DNA of 15,363 nucleotides, from NCBI GenBank assembly GCA_002315975.1, contig DCIK01000039.1:1-15363 (forward strand). The letters are read 5' to 3'. The translations under genes and the position numbers were made by a program. Positions 13,373-15,363 of this stretch are shown here, one piece after another. Origin of the DNA: Clostridiales bacterium UBA1728 (GTDB lineage: Bacteria > Bacillota > Clostridia > Oscillospirales > Oscillospiraceae). The number at the start of each line of letters is the position of its first letter. The stretch's first letter is position 1. The notes beneath the pieces were generated by a model, which was not told where the DNA came from, made no database searches, and saw only the letters and a program-made list of their open reading frames with translations.

Positions 13373-14044
13373 TCAGTTCATATATTCTCCGTTATAGCTG
13401 ACCAAAACGGCGCTTTCCACGCCCGGCAGCTCCGAGATGGCGTTGACAAAGGAGCAGTCCTCGCCCTTCAGCCGCAGCTCGTAATTGAGCTCAATACAGC
13501 CCTTGCGGACGGTCTTGCCCTTGAGGGTGCAGCGCTCCACGCTTTTGCGCAGAAGAGCGTCACAGGCCTTTTCGCATTCTGCATCGGCGCAGGAGAGCAC
13601 CATGACATAGGGAGTGGCGCTGCCCTTGCGGTTCACAAAGAGCAGCAGCATCACGCCGATGAACACGCTGCCGAGGATGGCCAGCTCAATGAGTCCGGCA
13701 GCCAGCACAATGCCGCCGGCCACGCTCCAGAAGAGGAAGGCAATGTCCAGCGGCTCCTTGATGGCGGAGCGGAAACGGACAATGGACAGAGCACCCACCA
13801 TGCCCAGCGACAGCACCACATTGGAGGTGATGGCCAGAATGACCAGCGTGGAGACCATGGTCATGGCGATGAGGGTCACGCCGAAGCTGGCAGAGTACAT
13901 CACGCCCGCATAGGTCTTTTTGTAGATGAAGAAAATGAACACGCCCAGCAGGAACGAAAGACCCATGGCCAGAAACATATCCAGCAGGGACACGGCGCCC
14001 ACATTCTCTAAAAATCCGGACTTGAAGATATCGCTGAAAGTCAT
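13373..14044 (-). CDS. DUF4956 membrane protein
   Basis: This 223-aa protein has about four helices (22-41, 48-73, 76-90, 100-136) followed by a soluble cytoplasmic domain (about 140-223) that resembles a small alpha/beta fold. The segment LGMVGALSIVRFRSAIKEP (about 79-97) is the strongly conserved signature of DUF4956. Function is not established. Members commonly accompany VTC-domain polyphosphate polymerases, as here, so it may form the membrane part through which polymer or signal passes; that is inference. AGAGGT lies 7 nt upstream of the ATG. It follows the VTC gene by 45 nt on the same strand and precedes the beta-helix gene. Confidence 0.88.
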   Translation of the reverse strand: MTFSDIFKSGFLENVGAVSLLDMFLAMGLSFLLGVFIFFIYKKTYAGVMYSASFGVTLIAMTMVSTLVILAITSNVVLSLGMVGALSIVRFRSAIKEPLDIAFLFWSVAGGIVLAAGLIELAILGSVFIGVMLLLFVNRKGSATPYVMVLSCADAECEKACDALLRKSVERCTLKGKTVRKGCIELNYELRLKGEDCSFVNAISELPGVESAVLVSYNGEYMN

Positions 14045-14089
14045 AGTTTTTACCTCTTAATATAAGTTTTTTGTGGAGGGGGAGTAGAG

Positions 14090-14761
14090 TCAGTCCAGCA
14101 TCCGTGCGGCGGCGTACTTGGAGAAGGCACCCACACGGCGGCTGCCCAGCTGTACTGCGGAGCGGATCACATCGGGGATGAAATTATCGTACTTGACCTC
14201 CAGCAGGTTAATGTCCGAGGCGGGGATCGTAACGCTGTCCCAGTCCAGAAAATCCCTGCTCCAGAGGCCGGTGCGGATGTCGAAGTCCAGCGTAACCCGG
14301 ACATTGCCGGCGGCGTAGATATAGGGGATGCGGGTGTACTCCACAATGGTCTTGGCGGCGTAGAGCCCGTGGAGCATCTGCCCGCCCAGATCCCGCAGCA
14401 GGGGATCGCTGCTCTGCAGGAGAAAGCCGCTGTCGCCGTCGATGATGCGCCGGGTGTCTTCAACGCTCAGGGCGGTGGAGAGCTTGTAGCCCAGAGAAAA
14501 GTCCTTGCACTTTTTCTCCAGCAGAATGTAGCTAAGATCGCCGTTATAGTAACGGATGCGAAATTTCTGCCGGTGGGCGGTGCCGATGATATTGTCCCGC
14601 AGGGCCTTGTCATCGGGATTGTCAAAGTAGATGCTGCGGATGTGGTAGCAGCCGTCCGGCCCCACATGGGGGTCGTGCTCACAGACCGCGTCCAGCCGGG
14701 AGCGCAGCAAAAGCCGATCCGCATAGGATATTTCGGTCTTCCATTCGTGGCGATATTGCAA
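14090..14761 (-). CDS. VTC-domain polyphosphate polymerase
   Basis: This 223-aa protein starts at TTG 14761, with AAGGAGG (14777-14771) 9 nt upstream. The frame is open to 14935, but the upstream part overlaps the promoters and is not VTC-like. Visible family features: EWKTEI at the N-terminus (K8, E10), RSIYFDN (42-48), KFRIRYY (66-72), LLEKKCKD (80-87), NLLEVKY (185-191) and SKYAAAR at the C-terminus. By comparison with yeast Vtc4, K8, R68, R70, K83/K84, E188 and K215 are likely the phosphate-binding and metal-binding residues of the tunnel; this assignment is by eye. It should make polyphosphate from ATP, or a related polymer. It is the first gene of the operon with DUF4956 and the beta-helix protein. 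Confidence 0.88.
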   Translation of the reverse strand: MQYRHEWKTEISYADRLLLRSRLDAVCEHDPHVGPDGCYHIRSIYFDNPDDKALRDNIIGTAHRQKFRIRYYNGDLSYILLEKKCKDFSLGYKLSTALSVEDTRRIIDGDSGFLLQSSDPLLRDLGGQMLHGLYAAKTIVEYTRIPYIYAAGNVRVTLDFDIRTGLWSRDFLDWDSVTIPASDINLLEVKYDNFIPDVIRSAVQLGSRRVGAFSKYAAARMLD

Positions 14762-14795
14762 AATCGTAGGCCTCCTTCTGAGGGGATACAAAAGC

Positions 14796-14824
14796 AGTAT
14801 ACCACTTTCCGTATATTTTGCCAA
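14796..14824 (-). promoter_or_regulatory. Promoter of the VTC-DUF4956-beta-helix operon
   Basis: On the - strand, -35 TTGGCA (14824-14819) and -10 TATACT (14801-14796) are spaced by 17 bp. The transcript would begin near 14789, leaving a leader of about 28 nt that contains AAGGAGG, consistent with the TTG start at 14761. Confidence 0.75.
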
Positions 14825-14868
14825 TAGAAAGAGGGAAAAACTTTTTCCGAAAATGCGCAAAAAAGGTC

Positions 14869-14897
14869 TTGACAAACAAATGAAAATCAAGTATACT
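14869..14897 (+). promoter_or_regulatory. Consensus promoter of the tRNA operon
   Basis: A perfect -35 TTGACA (14869-14874) and -10 TATACT (14892-14897) have 17-bp spacing, about 30 nt before the first tRNA. It is divergent from the VTC promoter; the two -35 boxes are 45 bp apart with an interrupted palindrome GGAAAAA-C-TTTTTCC (14834-14848) between them. Confidence 0.85.
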
Positions 14898-14927
14898 GAC
14901 CAGGCTGTGAGTGACACACGGAGCAAC

Positions 14928-15004
14928 GGGAGCATAGCTCAGCTGGTTAGAGCACCTGCCTTACAAGCAGGGGGTCACAGGTTCGAGCCCTGTTGTTCCC
15001 ACCA
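14928..15004 (+). tRNA. tRNA-Val(TAC)
   Basis: The cloverleaf has acceptor GGGAGCA/TGTTCCC with one G-T pair, anticodon stem CCTGC/GCAGG, anticodon TAC (14962-14964), T arm ACAGG-TTCGAGC-CCTGT, discriminator A and encoded CCA (15002-15004). It is first in the tRNA operon. Confidence 0.95.
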
Positions 15005-15027
15005 TTTCCCACAGCGCAACTGAATAC

Positions 15028-15103
<76 letters not shown>

Positions 15104-15106
15104 TTT

Positions 15107-15182
15107 GCGGGCATAGCTCATTTGGCAGAGCGCCACCTTGCCAAGGTGGAGGTAGCGAGTTCGAATCTCGTTGCCCGCTCCA
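15107..15182 (+). tRNA. tRNA-Gly(GCC)
   Basis: Acceptor GCGGGCA/TGCCCGC, anticodon stem CCACC/GGTGG, anticodon GCC (15140-15142), discriminator T and encoded CCA (15180-15182). It is only 3 nt from tRNA-Phe. Confidence 0.95.
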
Positions 15183-15189
15183 TTTTTTT

Positions 15190-15264
15190 GGCGCCATAGC
15201 CAAGTGGTAAGGCAGCGGACTGCAAATCCGCGACTCTCCGGTCCGAATCCGGATGGCGCCTCCA
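15190..15264 (+). tRNA. tRNA-Cys(GCA)
   Basis: Acceptor GGCGCCA/TGGCGCC, anticodon stem GCGGA/TCCGC, anticodon GCA (15222-15224), discriminator T and encoded CCA (15262-15264). It is followed 5 nt later by a terminator-like hairpin. Confidence 0.95.
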
Positions 15265-15269
15265 CCTAA

Positions 15270-15299
15270 GGCCGCCGCATTGCGCGGCGGTCGTTTTTT
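15270..15299 (+). terminator. Terminator-like hairpin after tRNA-Cys
   Basis: A 9-bp GC-rich stem (15270-15278 with 15284-15292, one G-T pair) is followed by TTTTTT (15294-15299). It lies only 6 nt before a further tRNA, so it may be leaky or act as a processing signal. Confidence 0.75.
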
Positions 15300-15305
15300 A
15301 TCTAT

Positions 15306-15363
15306 GCAGCGGTATCGAAGCGGTCATAACGAGGCAGTCTCGAAAACTGTTAGCCCTCACGGG
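15306..15363 (+). tRNA. tRNA-Ser(CGA), 5' part, cut by the window end
   Basis: The start GCAGCGG-TA is followed by a three-pair D stem TCG/CGA (15315-15317 with 15330-15332), anticodon stem GCAGT/ACTGT (15334-15338 with 15346-15350) and loop CTCGAAA with anticodon CGA (15341-15343). The sequence then enters a long variable arm (GCCCTCACGGG), as expected for a class II serine tRNA. The T arm and 3' acceptor lie beyond the window. Confidence 0.75.

Overview
This 15.4-kb window looks like chromosomal DNA from a GC-rich Gram-positive anaerobe of the Clostridia, most likely the Oscillospirales. The evidence is AGGAGG-type ribosome binding sites, sigma-A promoters, a Bce-type two-component/ABC module, a SpoIIE-family phosphatase, a lipoprotein with a Gram-positive style signal, and tRNAs with encoded CCA. 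The taxon is inferred from gene content and was not tested by search.

Layout, left half (+ strand). A terminator of an off-window gene is followed by a strong promoter and a 941-aa membrane protein. That protein joins a LytS-type 5TM domain, an extracellular sensor, HAMP, a SpoIIE/PP2C phosphatase and an RsbW-like ATPase. Next comes a 61-bp palindromic repeat, then four genes joined by ATGA stop/start overlaps: a Cys-rich DUF3795-like protein, a 63-aa membrane protein, an OmpR-family response regulator and an intramembrane-sensing histidine kinase. A gap of about 100 bp carries a BceR-like operator, a terminator and a TATAAT promoter, and leads to an ATPase/permease pair of the BceAB type. 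Together the module should sense and resist antimicrobial peptides or cell-wall antibiotics.

Middle. A bidirectional terminator separates BceB from a small CDP-alcohol phosphatidyltransferase on the - strand. A second identical copy of the palindrome lies in the divergent promoter region, followed by an EamA-type transporter (+). A terminator comes next, then a 455-aa lipoprotein of unknown function (-) with its own clear promoter.

Right half. A - strand operon reads, in transcription order: VTC-domain polyphosphate polymerase (TTG start), DUF4956 membrane protein, and a membrane-anchored beta-helix protein of the Cthe_2159/DUF4353 family. The last gene has two oddities. A good ribosome binding site faces ATA instead of ATG, and the apparent C-terminal coding sequence continues in another frame after a run of five G. 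Divergent from this operon, a consensus promoter drives tRNA-Val, -Phe, -Gly and -Cys. A terminator-like hairpin and the 5' part of a tRNA-Ser(CGA), cut by the window end, follow.

The points most worth follow-up are the identical palindromes placed 3 nt from two ribosome binding sites, the internal start that could release the ATPase domain of the phosphatase, the DUF3795/small-membrane-protein pair coupled to the Bce regulators, and the VTC-DUF4956-Cthe_2159 cassette.
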